A stretch of DNA of 64,000 bases from NCBI RefSeq assembly GCF_025766255.1, contig NW_026516765.1, positions 101,292-165,291 on the forward strand, in the 5' to 3' direction. The notes below the pieces were generated by a model, which had not been told where the DNA came from, searched no databases, and saw nothing but the letters and a program-made list of their open reading frames with translations. The DNA is from Zychaea mexicana. Its lineage: Eukaryota; Mucoromycota; Mucoromycetes; Mucorales; Lichtheimiaceae. A program made the position numbers and the translations under genes. This document shows, in pieces, positions 36,023-47,213 of the stretch; positions within the stretch are counted from its first letter, which is position 1; each line of letters starts with the position of its first letter.

Positions 36023-37585
36023 TTAGGAATGCTGAAGAGAAGAAGTATAATAGTTGTTTGGATTGGATGACTGTTGCTGAGGTTGTTGAGATTGCTGTTG
36101 CTGGGGTTGTTGTGGCTGTTGCTGTTGTGTCTGCTGCTGCTGCTGCTGTTGCTGTTGATGTTGCTGTTGTAGCTCTTGTTGTTGTTGCAACTGCTGCTGC
36201 AGCTCCTTTATTTGTTGTTGCAATTCTTTCTGTTGCTTTTGTCGTTCTAACTCTTGCTGCTGTCGTTCTAACTCTTGCTGTTTTCGGTTGTAGTAAGCTT
36301 TCCAAGAGTTAGCAATTTGATCACAGGCACCAGCATACTCAGGGACTTTGGCGTTAACGGCTTGCGCATCATCTTCTTGTTGTTTCCAATATGCGGCACA
36401 AAGCTTTGGAAGCTGCTTTAAATCAACCTCGTCGGCATCAACTTCTGATCCTCGCTTACGCATTCGACGCTTTGCCAGTGGTGCAGCTTGAGTAAGGGCA
36501 GCAAGTTTGCTAATAGGCAGATGTTTAGCTAGCATAGCGAATAAGTCTTGTTCTGGTTTGGCGGGAGGTTTACTATTGCTTTTCGCAGGTTGTTGTTGAC
36601 TTTCTTTTCCTTGACCTTGGGACGCTTCTTTTCCGTGACCTTGGGATGCTTCTTGACCCTGGCCTTGAGCTTGACTTTGAGCTTGACTTTGAGCTTGACT
36701 TTGAGCTTGACTTTGAGCTTGACTCTGATCTAAGCCTTGACCTTGACCTTGGCCTTGATCTGGCATTTGACGCTTTGCCAGTGGTGCAGCTTGAGTAAGG
36801 GCAGCAAGTTTACTAACCGGCAGATGTTTAGCTAACATGGCAAATAAGTCCTGCTTTGGATTGGCGGGAGGTTTACTATGGCTTTCCGCAGGTTGTTGTT
36901 GGCTTTCTTTTCCGTGACCTTGGGATGCTTCTTGACCCTGGCCTTGACCTTGACCTTGACCTTGAACTTGAACTTGACCTTCACCTTGACTTTGACTTTG
37001 ATCTTGATTTTGACCTTGGCCCTGATCCGGTATCTGACGCTTTGCCAGTGGTGCAGCTTGACTAAGGGCAGTAAGTTTGCTAACCGGCACATTTTTAGTT
37101 ACCGCAGAAAGAAAGTTTTGCTCGGGGTTGGCAGGAGTTTTACTATTGCTTTCTGCAGGTTGTTGTTGGCTTCGTTTTTGTTGGCTGTTGGATGCTTCTT
37201 GACCCTGACCTTTGCTTTGACCTTGATCTTGGCTTTGCCCCTGGCCTTGACTTTGAGCTTTGGCAAGATCTTCAGAGGTCATCCATTGTGAACCAGAAGC
37301 AGGTTGGCTTTTTTGTTGCTTTAGTTGTTGTATTTCAGCAAGTTCTTCAGGGGACATCCACTCAGAACTGATATCGACAGGCTGCTCTTCTTGTTTGTTT
37401 CGTCCTTGATCTTGGGCAGGAGTGGTGGTCGATGGATCTGTATCGTTGGCAGCATGTTGACCTTGACTTTGGGTAGGAGCAGGAACGGTACCAGCAGCCG
37501 ATTGAGAAATGGCTTGAACATCATTAGCACTACTTGCTAATAAACAGATGACAGCAGCAGCGATAGAAATTACGGAAACGCGCAT
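36023..37585 (-). CDS. Secreted Gln-rich repeat protein with Kex2-type sites (possible peptide precursor)
   Basis: Single-exon ORF of 520 aa. A signal peptide (about residues 1-25, MRVSVISIAAAVICLLASSA) is followed by low-complexity Gln/Gly/Ser spacers. Three long repeats follow, each with a Pro-x-Gln start, an amphipathic helix-like block (AMLAKHLPVSKLAALTQAAP) and a dibasic end: about 153-183 (AKRQIPDQ), 243-272 (AKRQMPDQ) and 343-373 (AKRRMRKRG). Two shorter repeats, SEWMSPEELA and SQWMTSEDLA, lie near residues 74-109. Between repeat 3 and a long Gln coiled-coil tail is a conserved-looking region with two Cys (LCAAYWKQQ, ACDQIANSW). Tandem units ending in Lys-Arg behind a signal peptide are the hallmark of Kex2-processed repeat proteins and pheromone-like precursors; processing here is inferred. 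TATAAATA lies 65-72 nt upstream. Confidence 0.75.
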   Translation of the reverse strand: MRVSVISIAAAVICLLASSANDVQAISQSAAGTVPAPTQSQGQHAANDTDPSTTTPAQDQGRNKQEEQPVDISSEWMSPEELAEIQQLKQQKSQPASGSQWMTSEDLAKAQSQGQGQSQDQGQSKGQGQEASNSQQKRSQQQPAESNSKTPANPEQNFLSAVTKNVPVSKLTALSQAAPLAKRQIPDQGQGQNQDQSQSQGEGQVQVQGQGQGQGQGQEASQGHGKESQQQPAESHSKPPANPKQDLFAMLAKHLPVSKLAALTQAAPLAKRQMPDQGQGQGQGLDQSQAQSQAQSQAQSQAQSQAQGQGQEASQGHGKEASQGQGKESQQQPAKSNSKPPAKPEQDLFAMLAKHLPISKLAALTQAAPLAKRRMRKRGSEVDADEVDLKQLPKLCAAYWKQQEDDAQAVNAKVPEYAGACDQIANSWKAYYNRKQQELERQQQELERQKQQKELQQQIKELQQQLQQQQELQQQHQQQQQQQQQTQQQQPQQPQQQQSQQPQQQSSNPNNYYTSSLQHS

Positions 37586-37649
37586 GCTGGATGATTATTT
37601 GCCGATCTAGTTATAGTCGAAGATTTCTGAAGTAGCGAATCCATGCGCA

Positions 37650-37657
37650 TATTTATA
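37650..37657 (-). promoter_or_regulatory. TATA box of the Gln-rich repeat gene
   Basis: TATAAATA on the minus strand 65-72 nt before the start codon. Confidence 0.55.
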
Positions 37658-37812
37658 CATTTTTCCTTTTACTTTCCCCTTTCTCCAAAACAGTTAAACT
37701 AGTGCTACGACACGTATATACAACTGAAACAATTTCCTTGATACAATCAAAGTTTTTCATCGTATGCACAAAAAGTTATCATACAGAAAAATTAAAGGGG
37801 GGAAATGAACTG

Positions 37813-38056
37813 TCAGCTGCTACAAAAGATGCAGAGGAGAATTCCTAGCCATAGTATTATATGGGATGCAGAAGCTTTAGTACAGGGGTATAGTGACAAA
37901 TTCTTTCGTATGTGCGCATAAACATTTGACAGATCGGTATGCATATCGGCGCCGATGGTACACTGATAATACAAATCGTACGGCGACCAGCAGTCCTTTT
38001 TATCTTTTCTCCTATAACATTGCATACATTTAACACATCGCTCAAAAGGTAAAATC
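37813..38056 (-). CDS. Possible small Cys-rich surface protein (partial model)
   Basis: Minus-strand frame with regularly spaced cysteines (ERCVKCMQCYRRKDKKDCW, then YYQC and YPC) and a C-terminal hydrophobic tail (IILWLGILLCIFCSS) ending at a TGA, a pattern of small secreted GPI-anchored proteins. The in-frame ATG gives about 80 aa without a signal peptide. A pyrimidine-rich tract ending in GAG just inside could be an acceptor, so a signal-peptide exon may lie upstream. I could not fix that exon. Confidence 0.35.
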
Positions 38057-39206
38057 ATTGGCTGATCATTTTCATTAAACGGTTATACTGTATTCTCTCT
38101 TTCAGAAAAAAGCCCAAGTTGATATGTAGCAAATTGCATTACATCGATCACTTCTCCTTCTACTTATTACAGCTTCTATTTGTCACTCACTTAAAAGGCC
38201 AATACTAACCAGAAGGTCATCAAGCACTTTACTATGTCAATTGATCATTCTCTGAAGCCAATACATAAAATAAATGTTTGGAAAAAAAGTGCTCACTTCC
38301 TTTTTTCCGGTATATCATTTAACTTGTAGTATGTAATAGTTTCACTGGTGGCTTTTCTTTAAGGAGTGACAGTCAGTATGTATCTGCTACATACATACAA
38401 TAAATGCTTGATGAGCAAAAATAAAGATTAATTACAAAAGAATGTTATTGTTTCTCTGAAATTTCATGGGCAACTAGTTTTACACATGACCATTAGGATA
38501 CTTTTATCTCTTGCCCTGCTCTATTTAAGCATGGTGTAACACTGCGATGAGAAATGCTCATTTTGCTACTTCGTGTATTTTATTCGCTCCTTTTACTTTT
38601 GCCGTCCAGACGTGCTAATATGAAGAAGATCATTGAGTACATAGCGACGAAAAGAAATAGGGGTCATCATGCTTCTTGTTGTTATCTTCACTTTTTGAGC
38701 TGCTCACCAACTAAAGAAGCGACACGGAGATTACTGTTACTATATACAGACCATACCAGGTGTACTGTCATGATTGGTATAGAGAAGCAGTCCTCAGCTC
38801 AGCTACTGTATTTTTGTAAACTGATTGTGTGAAGCCCTCTTGATATGCTATTTTAAACAAACCGAGTAACCCGTATAATATATCAACAATACCACATAGT
38901 CTAAAACTAACTGTGCATTACCAGCTCGGTAATAACCCAGTCAAACTTTAATATACTGACCAAAAAAGTAAATGCTTTTGGACGATTAGAAAGGTAAGAA
39001 ATAGAACAAAGAGCGATACTCTATATGGGCTACCGTGAGCCTGTTACTTAGCAAATGGTTTATATGAATAAAAAACATCCTTTGCCAATGACGTAGGTTT
39101 AGTTCCCAAAATGGAATTATCGGCGAAGCGGAGGCGATAATTGCTTGCTTGCAGTTGTGAAACAGGCGAGAGAACGCACACTCAACCCTTGCTTCTTTTT
39201 CTCCTC
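38057..39206. other. Spacer upstream of the sphingomyelinase-like gene
   Basis: No supported gene. AT-rich; the ORF at 38554-38832 has no recognisable features. Confidence 0.4.
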
Positions 39207-41150
39207 ATGAACACAACATATGACGACTCTATCTCAGAGCGAATAACTTTGCGCAGTAATGAAGGCTTTCGCCTTTCAGAGCCAACAATAGATCAAGCTG
39301 AGCATGAAGAACAGAGCGGTCAGCAACAGCAACCACCGTCTGTTGTGCCACATCAACCACAGCAGCAACAGCAGCAGCAGCAGCAGCAGCAGCAACAAAA
39401 CCATGACGACAACGAGCAGGAGCACCAACCTTACCACGACGACGAAGCGCCCAATGACGAACACCGAGCGCCGTTATTAAGACGTACATACTCACAAGAA
39501 AGCGCGATTAGTACCGATTCAGCACCACCACCCTACGAAATGTACCCACCAGCCAAAACGTTTTTTGGCAGAGCCTACAACTGGCTTCGCACAATACCCC
39601 GCATACGACGCCACCAAGCGATTGCATTACCCACGTTGCCACTCCATGCCGGCAGTCGGTTTCGCAGCCATCATTCCGATTCCCTCTCTTCAACGTCGAT
39701 TGATTCGTTTGCTTCGTCCGCATATCCAGCGACATGCTGCTCATACTATTACCATGCAGCCTTGAGCCACCTGCCCTCGCTACCTCGAGCGACGCTTCCT
39801 GTCTGGCTCGCGCGTTGCCGATGGGTACTTATCTGTATATCCATTTTCGCCATCTTCATATTTGCATTTCTCCTCTTTTGTTCCATTTTCTTCTCACCAG
39901 CGTCGCTTTCGCCAGCGACACTGCCGGACCTGACGACAAACACATCGGCACGATTTTTGACCTTAAACATATTTATGCGGCCGCCCGGTGTCACCAATAA
40001 CTGGTCCGACTATAAAGACGAGCGATTGGATTACATTGTCCGCTACATTTTACCACAATACGACGTGGTTGCGTTCCAAGAAGCATTCGCCTTTGGAACC
40101 AGACGGAAAGACCAATTGATCCAACGGGCACGGAATATGGGATACAACCATCATGTGGAATCGCCTCGACATTATCCATGGGATCTGGGCGTGGATGGTG
40201 GATTGTTGATTATGTCTCGGTTTCCAATTCGGACATCGCACCAGATCGAGTATCCCCGTGGCATCCACAGCGACTGGCTTTCGTATAAAGGTGCCCTGCA
40301 CGCATTGATCGAATTGAACTCGACCAACTCAATGCATTTATACACGACTCATGCACAAGCATCGTATGCGCACGAATCCATTCAAGCTGATATGCAAGTT
40401 CGTCTCAGCCAGTTTTCACAATTCCACCAGTTTGTCAGGGAAACAGCACAGCACGACACTATTCCGATCTTGTTGCTAGGCGATTTCAACGTGGATGCAG
40501 CGGTGCATGATGGATCCATTACAGAACCGTCGAAATCCAATTCGGTCGAATATAACATGATGATGGATGTGGTGACTGGCAAGGGTGTTGATCTTTCAAA
40601 CAGCGACAAGAGGAACAGTAATGTGGGTAGCAAGGATGACAACGACAACGGAAATGACAACGATGGCAAAATCAGTGTTAGACAGAAGCGATTGTTGTAT
40701 GCGGACCCAGCATGGCAGATGGATCAGTTAATGGACGAAGTGTATAGTCATTATGGATATCATCCTGTGACGTATGGCGATATCATGTTGAACAAGAACG
40801 GCGAGGTTGAGCCTGCCGAGACAGTGCTGACGGATATGGAGCAGGTCATGACAGTCCAGAGCATTGATCGAATCATGTGGGATCGCGCACGGGCATCAGC
40901 TGCCATGTCGCTGCGAGACGCCCAGGTTGAAAAGTTTATGGTTCGAAGCAATGATATGATGAGCGAGCACGATAAGCAACAAATGGCATTTACTCAAATT
41001 TCAGGTATGGGGAAAGAAGGAATTTTTTTTATTGGGGTTTTAAGAGATGCTGTATATAAATGACGGTCTGTATACTAAAACAAAATGATTTTGCTACTAT
41101 TGTTTCTGTTAGATCACTATGGGTTGAGCTGCGTTGTCCAGCTAGCATGA
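39207..41150 (+). CDS. Membrane-anchored neutral sphingomyelinase-like phosphodiesterase
   Basis: Endonuclease/exonuclease/phosphatase-fold enzyme predicted to hydrolyse sphingomyelin or inositol-phosphoceramide-type lipids. Exons 39207-41004 and 41113-41150 join to 611 aa; the ATG at 39207 was preferred to the TTG at 39141. The N-terminal 200 residues are cytosolic-type, with poly-Gln, His-rich sequence and a PPPY motif (SAPPPYEMYPP). One transmembrane helix (WVLICISIFAIFIFAFLLF) spans about 206-229. The catalytic domain follows: 'FLTLNIFMRP', metal-binding Glu in 'DVVAFQEAF', 'GGLLIMSRFPI', 'YTTHAQA', 'LLLGDFNVD', and the terminal 'SDHYGLS' which is completed only by the second exon. Type II topology would place the active site outside the cytosol. 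All expected catalytic blocks are present. Confidence 0.85.
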
Positions 41151-41223
41151 TGATATATGGCGAAGGCTTGCTTGTGGAAGTAAAGAAATAAAAGCCACAT
41201 TTTGCTATTGTTATAGACCTTTG

Positions 41224-41676
41224 TTAATTTTCACTTTCATTCCATTGTACGGCGTAACGGTTTTCAAAAGTTCCTCTATCGAACAAGTCGTGCATTTGCT
41301 CAATACAAAACAGGATCTCAGATGCAGCTGTTAGCAGCGTCATCTCTGCGTCACCAGGCGTGTTTATGTCGATGTACTTGCGTTGAAGTTTGTTCGGATA
41401 AAGGACAAGCGAGAGCGATAACAGCAACGTGTTGATCCGAAAACTCCAGTTGCCGGTCCCTTCGCAGACATAGAGCTCCTCTGCAGGGAATCGAACGTTG
41501 TATTGTGCTGGACATCTACTGACAGCGAGCTTGGGTGCGTAACTATCCGACATTTTCCCCATACTCTTGATTACAAATTCGCAGATCTGGTGTACAAACT
41601 CGATAAGGTCGTCGACGCGGTACCAGTTGAGACGGTTCGCGATAGTTTCTGTTTTAGCGTCCCAATCGCTATACAT
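41224..41676 (-). CDS. Hypothetical protein, 150 aa
   Basis: Single ORF with ATG at 41676 (MYSDWDAKTETIANRLNWY). The sequence looks like a folded soluble protein: mixed charged and hydrophobic residues ('VDDLIEFVHQICEFVIKSMG', 'WSFRINTLLLSLSLVLY', 'ASEILFCIEQMHDLFD'), mainly helical, without signal peptide or membrane helix. No family recognised. It converges with the sphingomyelinase-like gene, the stops being only 73 nt apart. An upstream in-frame extension exists but opens at TTG. Confidence 0.6.
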   Translation of the reverse strand: MYSDWDAKTETIANRLNWYRVDDLIEFVHQICEFVIKSMGKMSDSYAPKLAVSRCPAQYNVRFPAEELYVCEGTGNWSFRINTLLLSLSLVLYPNKLQRKYIDINTPGDAEMTLLTAASEILFCIEQMHDLFDRGTFENRYAVQWNESEN

Positions 41677-42252
41677 CTCGTTTAGTCTAAAGAGATCCCA
41701 AAGAAGAGAGGTGGAGGGAGAGAAAAGAAACAAAAGTGAAAGAGTGAAATGGTCTACTTTCTCGGCGACCCCATTTTGTTATTCTCTCTTATTGCGTGAT
41801 CTAGCCACAGTAACAGCAGAGATCAAGTGTTGTCAAAGCATCCTTTTCCTTATCCATTGACAACAATAAGAGCTCTGATCGTTCAGGGACCAAGTCAGCA
41901 GGCCGAAAAAAAAAAAGGCAAAAAAGGTCCGCTGTCCGAAATTAAAGTTGCAAAGCAAAGTCGCGATTTACGGGAAATTAACGATGGGCGACGGGGGATT
42001 TTCGCTGCCTAAAAATTCCCGTGGGAGATAGTTTGGCTGTGGCGTGGTCGAGGCGAGTGTGCGCTGCGTTTCTGCATTACAAGAGCCAAATGTTTCCTTT
42101 TCCCCGAATAAGGATGCCAAAGCTTCCGAAACGAGCGAAACGACAGGGTTTTTTGCTCCCTCCTCTCTCTACTGCGTGAGTGTACGCGTGTGAGTGGATG
42201 TGCTAGTTAGCGCGTGCGCGTGAGTGTGTAGCGGAAACCAATCCGCATCAAA
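41677..42252. other. Divergent intergenic region (150-aa gene / dehydratase)
   Basis: No gene supported; contains purine-rich and GTG-rich promoter-like sequence. Confidence 0.4.
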
Positions 42253-42260
42253 TATAAATA
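42253..42260 (+). promoter_or_regulatory. TATA box of the dehydratase gene
   Basis: TATAAATA 110-117 nt before the start codon at 42370, followed by a long CT-rich leader as in strongly expressed fungal genes. Confidence 0.5.
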
Positions 42261-42369
42261 ACATCTCGTACTGGCGTTATTTTCCCCTTTCTTACCCTTT
42301 TTCACTAGCTCTTTTCCCACCCCGTCTAATACCACTCTCCACCACCACCCCCTCGTCTGTTTTACAGCA

Positions 42370-43789
42370 ATGGTCAAGCAAGATTTCACGATCACAAGCT
42401 ACGAAGTGCGCGATATCCGCTTCCCTACTTCCCAGCATCTGGACGGCTCTGATGCCATGAACAAGGACCCAGACTACTCTGCTGCCTATGTCATCTTTTA
42501 CACCAACGACACCCAGGTCGAGGGCCACGGCATGACCTTCACCTGCGGTCGAGGCACTGAAGTGTGCTGCAGTGCTATTGAGGCATTGGCTGTCAAGTTT
42601 GTCAACATGAAGCTTTCCGACCTCGTCAAGGACATGCGCGCCACCCACCGCATCTGCACAGGCGACTCACAGCTCAGATGGATTGGTCCGGAAAAGGGTG
42701 CCATCCATTTGGCCACCGCTGCTGTCATCAACGCTGTCTGGGATCTCTGGGCCAAGGCTGAGGGCAAGCCTCTCTGGAAATTGGTCGTCGACTTGACCCC
42801 TGAAGAGTTTGTCCAAGCTATTGATTTCCGTTACATCACCGACGCCATCACGCCCGAGGAAGCTATCGAGATTCTTAAGCAAAACGAGTCAACCAAGTCT
42901 GCCCGTGAAGCAGAGATGCGTGAGAAGGGTTACCCTGCCTACACGACATCCGCCGGATGGTTAGGTATGTTGTTGTTTTCTAGTCTTTTCTCTAACCCAC
43001 TGTAGTGTGTGCATAAGATAAAGCTGACCATGGTGCTGTTAATGTATTGCAGGCTACAGCGATGACAAGGTCCGCCGCTTATGTCGCGAGGCCAAGGAAC
43101 AGGGCTTCACTCACTTTAAGCAAAAGGTCGGCAGCGACAAGGAGTCGGATATCCGCCGTGCAGCACTGATCCGTGATGAAATCGGTTACGAGAGCGTATT
43201 GATGATGGACGCAAACCAAGTGTGGGATGTGAATGAGGCTATAACATGGATGGAGGACTTGTTGCAGTTCAAGCCACACTTTATCGAAGAGCCCACCTCG
43301 CCCGACGATGTCTTGGGCCACGCTGCGATCCGCAAAGCACTGTACCCACGCACGCGTGTCGCCACCGGTGAGCACATCCAGAACCGCATCATCTTCAAGC
43401 AGTTGTTCCAAGCCCAAGCCATTGATTTCTGCCAGATCGACTCGTGCCGTGTTGCAGGTGTCAACGAAATCCTGTCCATTCTGTTGATGGCCAAGAAGTT
43501 CAATATCCCCGTCGTCCCACATGCTGGCGGTGTTGGCTTATGCGAGTATGTCCAGCACTTGTCGTTGATTGACTACATCTGCGTCTCGGCAACTACAGAA
43601 GGTCGCATTCTGGAATTTGTGGATCATTTGCACGAGCACTTTTTGGACCCTGTGGTGATGAAGAACGGTCGATACATGACGCCTTTGGCACCTGGCTACA
43701 GCATCCAGATGAAGCGCGAGTCCATTGACGATTACACCTTCCCTGGCGGCAAGGTACATAAGGAGCTTGCAGCAAACCACAAGGCCTAA
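42370..43789 (+). CDS. L-fuconate/sugar-acid dehydratase, enolase superfamily
   Basis: Mg-dependent dehydratase of the mandelate racemase group, close to L-fuconate dehydratase (human ENOSF1) and thus part of sugar-acid catabolism. Exons 42370-42964 and 43053-43789 give 443 aa, the usual length. N-terminal capping domain: 'VRDIRFPTSQHLDGSDAMN', 'SAAYVIFYTND', 'GHGMTFTCGRG'. Barrel residues: catalytic Lys in 'FTHFKQKVG' (about 221), metal ligands in 'LMMDANQVW' (about 250), 'FIEEPTSPDD' (about 277) and 'ATGEHIQNR' (about 304), and the general-acid His in 'VVPHAGGVG' (about 354). All are intact. The single 88-nt intron lies after 'SAGWLG'. Substrate could be L-fuconate or another related acid sugar. 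Confidence 0.92.
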
Positions 43790-44552
43790 CCGCACACATA
43801 ATTACATGGTAGTTTTTCTTCTTCTGTTTGCATTTCTTTCTCACACCATTGTTACGAATATTTGTATTTCTATTCTACACGCGCACCACGCACACAACAT
43901 ACATAACTCGACTCCTTTCTCTATTGTGACGATCCATATATCCCGCCTTCTCATTCTCTTCTAAAAAATAAAGTCCACAAATACAAATTCATTTCTCGAT
44001 TATGTAAGCAAATGATACAACGACGCAAGGGAGCATTTCAGTCGTAAAAGGCCTGACTAGCTCCCCTCCGGAATTAGCGGGTCCGGGTCTTGCTGGATCT
44101 ATCCTTCTTTTCTGTCTTCGAACCACACGTACGATGCAGCCAACACCCAAAGGGTCAAGATGTAGAGGGTCTCCTCATAGGACTCTGAGTGCATTCAAAA
44201 ATGGTAATGAGGGAGTACCCGAGTGTATGTGCACATATTCATTACAACGTATGCTGTTCTGAGACTGCACTTTATATAGACCACTTATATTGATAACTAT
44301 GTATTTATAAAAATGAGGCAAATTGGTTGATGTGATAGCTAGGATGAGCATATTTACATGATGTTTGTAGAGGAAAATGATGTTGTGTTTCAGGGAGGAG
44401 TAGATGATAAATATTATAGTAAAGGAGGTTGGTTTACATAATGACTTGAAGAAAAAAAAACAGTGTAAGAAATAAACATGCTAAAAGTTAAAGAAAGTAT
44501 TTTTGTGTTGCATACGGGGATGGATGACAGATCGTCGACTTGTGAGGTAGCT
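43790..44552. other. Spacer at the edge of the transposon island
   Basis: 3' flanks of the dehydratase and of copy A. No gene, tRNA or clear terminal repeat seen. Confidence 0.4.
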
Positions 44553-46450
44553 TTATTCGTCCTTCTCAACAGCTTTCCTTTTCTTTGATCTTGGAGACGT
44601 CATACAAGCTGGTATCGTGGGTTGTCGGGAAAGCATTTCAATCGTTGGTATGAACATATCATCATCTTCTTGTACGGACTTGAGGGTTGCCTTCAGCAAT
44701 GACTTGCACTGCCAGACAAGTGTAAGCAAAGGGACAAACCCTTTGTAGAATGTCTCGGCAGTCAACGGAAACTCCATTGCAGCGAAGCTGTACAGTCTGC
44801 AAACGTTGCCGCGCGGAAGATCCATTATTTTGATTGCCAACTCAGTACCTAAAAAGTATAACAATATTTAGTCGTTTATTCTTTGTTCCCCTATTTCCAG
44901 CTATTACCATTTATAACGAATCCCGGCACACGGATACTTCGGATTTTGCCCGGACTTCTTTTCGACAAACTCCAGATGATATCTTTTAAAGTTTTTGGCA
45001 ATTTCAGGTTTGATTCGACAACAAATTTGGTACAGGTAACACCGCCAGAAACACCTGCTTCCCCAGCAGCATATTCATGCTCAAGATGCCTAACCAGGAT
45101 ATCTACTTTCGCATCCACTGTTTTTCGTGGTATTGCGGTTGTACCGGGAAGTGAGCGCTCGTCATTTTTCCTTTCACTTGATGCTGTGCTTGCTTTCTCG
45201 CCACTAGACGTTATGTAAGTTCCCACAGTAATATTACTGTACAGCTATATACATAATCATGAGTATAAACATAGCCCTACCTGACAACTTCAAATACGCT
45301 CTCGTCGAAGCACTTTTCGATGAAAATCCACAAACGGCGTAATAGATCGTTTTCTGTTTTGTTGAAGAAGTTGTACGAGTAGTAGTATAAGTCAAGCACT
45401 TCGCCAATTGCCTTTTCGGCCCATCGTTCGTCAACCTTGGACGGGTGGAAGCGATGTCTCAAATGCAGCTCTACTAAGTCTTCGAGAACGTGCTAAAGAC
45501 ATCAAAAAGTATATTTTAAATTATTGATAATTGAAAAAGGGACCAGAACAAAAGAGGCAGAAAATGGGTTTACCTTATTCGCAAATACTCGGAGATAGGC
45601 TTGTAGGCCTTCAGGCAATTCTTGAAGCTGCGGAGCATTATGCATTCTTATTTCTTGTATCTCTTCTTTGGTAAAATACTCTGACCAGCAAGGATCCATA
45701 GGATCGAGTATGAGAGAATGGGACGGACTATTATATATAAACAATTAGCTTTTTTTAGTCGGCATAAGTAGCCATAGAAGATGAGACTCACTGTTCGTAA
45801 GAGCATTTTTTGACGAATGCGTGCATGGTGTCTTCCACTATCTTTCCCGTTGAAAGGGTCCACTTTTCATACGGCAGATTGTAGTAGATATTTTCTACGG
45901 TGGCTTTTTCAGCAGTTGAAAGGCGCGCGGAGGCACTTGCCTTGGATGATGGTGTGGTTGAAGAGTTATCGGATGGATGGTTTGTTGAAAGACCTGCACC
46001 GTGAATTTGAGCATCGACAGCTGTCCAATCAACGCGTTCTTTGACCTTCATGTGTCTTCATCAGTAAACGAGCATTTCCCACTAATTTATACAATATGCT
46101 TCTCTTACCAGCTCTACATCGAGGTCACTCACTACGTTTCCAAATATATTGGCCCAGAAAGCCTTGTAATTGGTACCAGGAACCGATTTTTGGATGACAA
46201 CAGTCGGGCGATCTCGAACAAAGCCTGCAAAACTGACTTCAGAGCCACCGTCAACGCATGAATTTATATAAGATTCAATCTCTGTCAAAATACACGTAAA
46301 AAAAACTTTAGGACAAATGTTCATTTGTTTGGTATGCTACTACTATTGACTAAGAATGGCGTTGCTATATAACACAAAATTTTCATAGGTACCCAATTTG
46401 CAATGATTCTGTTCCGATTTAGTGTCTTCACGCATTTTAAGAGTTGACAT
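44553..46450 (-). CDS. Intact copy A of an inverted, unrecognised gene family
   Basis: Seven exons on the minus strand join in frame to 480 aa: 46393-46450, 46109-46281, 45792-46045, 45574-45727, 45281-45492, 44908-45203, 44553-44848. The protein begins MSTLKMREDTKSEQNHC. It then has 'DGGSEVSFAGFVRDRPTVV', a Ser/Thr-rich variable part of exon 3, 'MDPCWSEYFTKEEIQEI', 'LYYYSYNFFNKTENDLLRRL', 'HLEHEYAAGEAGVSGGVTC' and 'IMDLPRGNVCRLYSFAAME', and ends in a basic cluster (SPRSKKRKAVEKDE), a possible nuclear signal. I do not recognise the family; no membrane segment or enzyme motif is evident. The first intron donor is the least certain junction. A homologous but broken copy lies in opposite orientation at 61014-63542. 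The family may be carried by a mobile element or be a lineage-specific repeat gene. Confidence 0.72.
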
Positions 46451-46456
46451 GTTCGC

Positions 46457-47213
46457 TGCGCGATCGGTTGAGAATACTTTAGGATTGATTTAGCAATAAA
46501 TACCAAGCGGGACTCGCGAAAAATTTTTCTTCCTCTGTTGCGGTTTAGACTTAGTGTGACTGTGATATTGTAAGCAAGCCAGCAATCTACCCACAGCAAC
46601 AACCAGGCGCGCCGCCATCCAGAGCGCCGTCATCAACATCGTAATAGTAATTCCATAGAATAGCATATAATAGTAGAAACATATAAATAGCCAAGTACTT
46701 TGAATAAAAGCAAAAGACAGATATACTATCCACTACTCTTCTCGAAGTCTCTTTCCTTCATCCTTATATTAAACACCCGATCTATATTACAGATATTTTA
46801 TATGAGATAAAGGAATATGTGATAATGGAACTACCTTTTTATTACTGCTGAGAAACTCTGATATTATACTTGACGAGCCTTTGTCGCCTTCGCACCTTGG
46901 GATTGAGCCCCTCCGCTTCGCTACGTGTCAATCCCTAAGGTGCTTCGGCTCGGCGGCTCGCTGGGGGCTTCCCCCAGACCCCCTTTGTTGGGGGGCAAGC
47001 CCCCCAAACCCCCCATAGCGGCCGCGTTCAAGGCTGTATCAGTGTTTTGCCGTTTGATCCTTTATCAATTCTTGCGATGTGACTAAACCCGAACCATTTA
47101 CCTACCCCGATCGCCCTAAACACTATAATTCTAACAGACTAAACCCTAAACCTAAAGCTACTGAAATGACTGGATTGAATTTAGAATATAGAAAAAGTAA
47201 GTGGTTGTATCTA
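46457..47213. repeat. GC-rich hairpin cluster on the 3' side of the Helitron gene
   Basis: In an AT-rich setting, 46894-47023 contains several nested inverted repeats: CACCTTGGGATTGA (46902) pairs with TCAATCCCTAAGGTG (46927), GGGGGCTTCCCCC near 46963, and TTGGGGGGCAAGCCCCCCAA near 46987, followed by a NotI-like GCGGCCGC. Such hairpins resemble terminal or sub-terminal structures of Helitrons, but no unambiguous CTRR end could be fixed. A short telomere-like CTAAACCCTAAACC lies near 47141. No ORF of interest. Confidence 0.5.

Noticed and set aside
36058..37540. Long plus-strand ORFs opposite the Gln-rich repeat gene (Leu/Thr repeats)
   Set aside because: They are the antisense translation of CAG/CAA and CAAGGTCAAGG-like repeats in the minus-strand gene.
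39141..39206. Upstream extensions of several ORFs (here, and at 865-898, 12434-12502, 18288-18299, 21427-21471, 41677-41733)
   Set aside because: They open at TTG rather than ATG. The first ATG in each case gives a better-fitting N terminus.
44030..44105. GC-richer stretch suggesting a tRNA or other small RNA
   Set aside because: No cloverleaf or B-box (GGTTCGANNCC) could be formed.
47135..47156. CTAAACCCTAAACC resembling telomeric repeat
   Set aside because: Only about two units, interior to transposon DNA; not a telomere.
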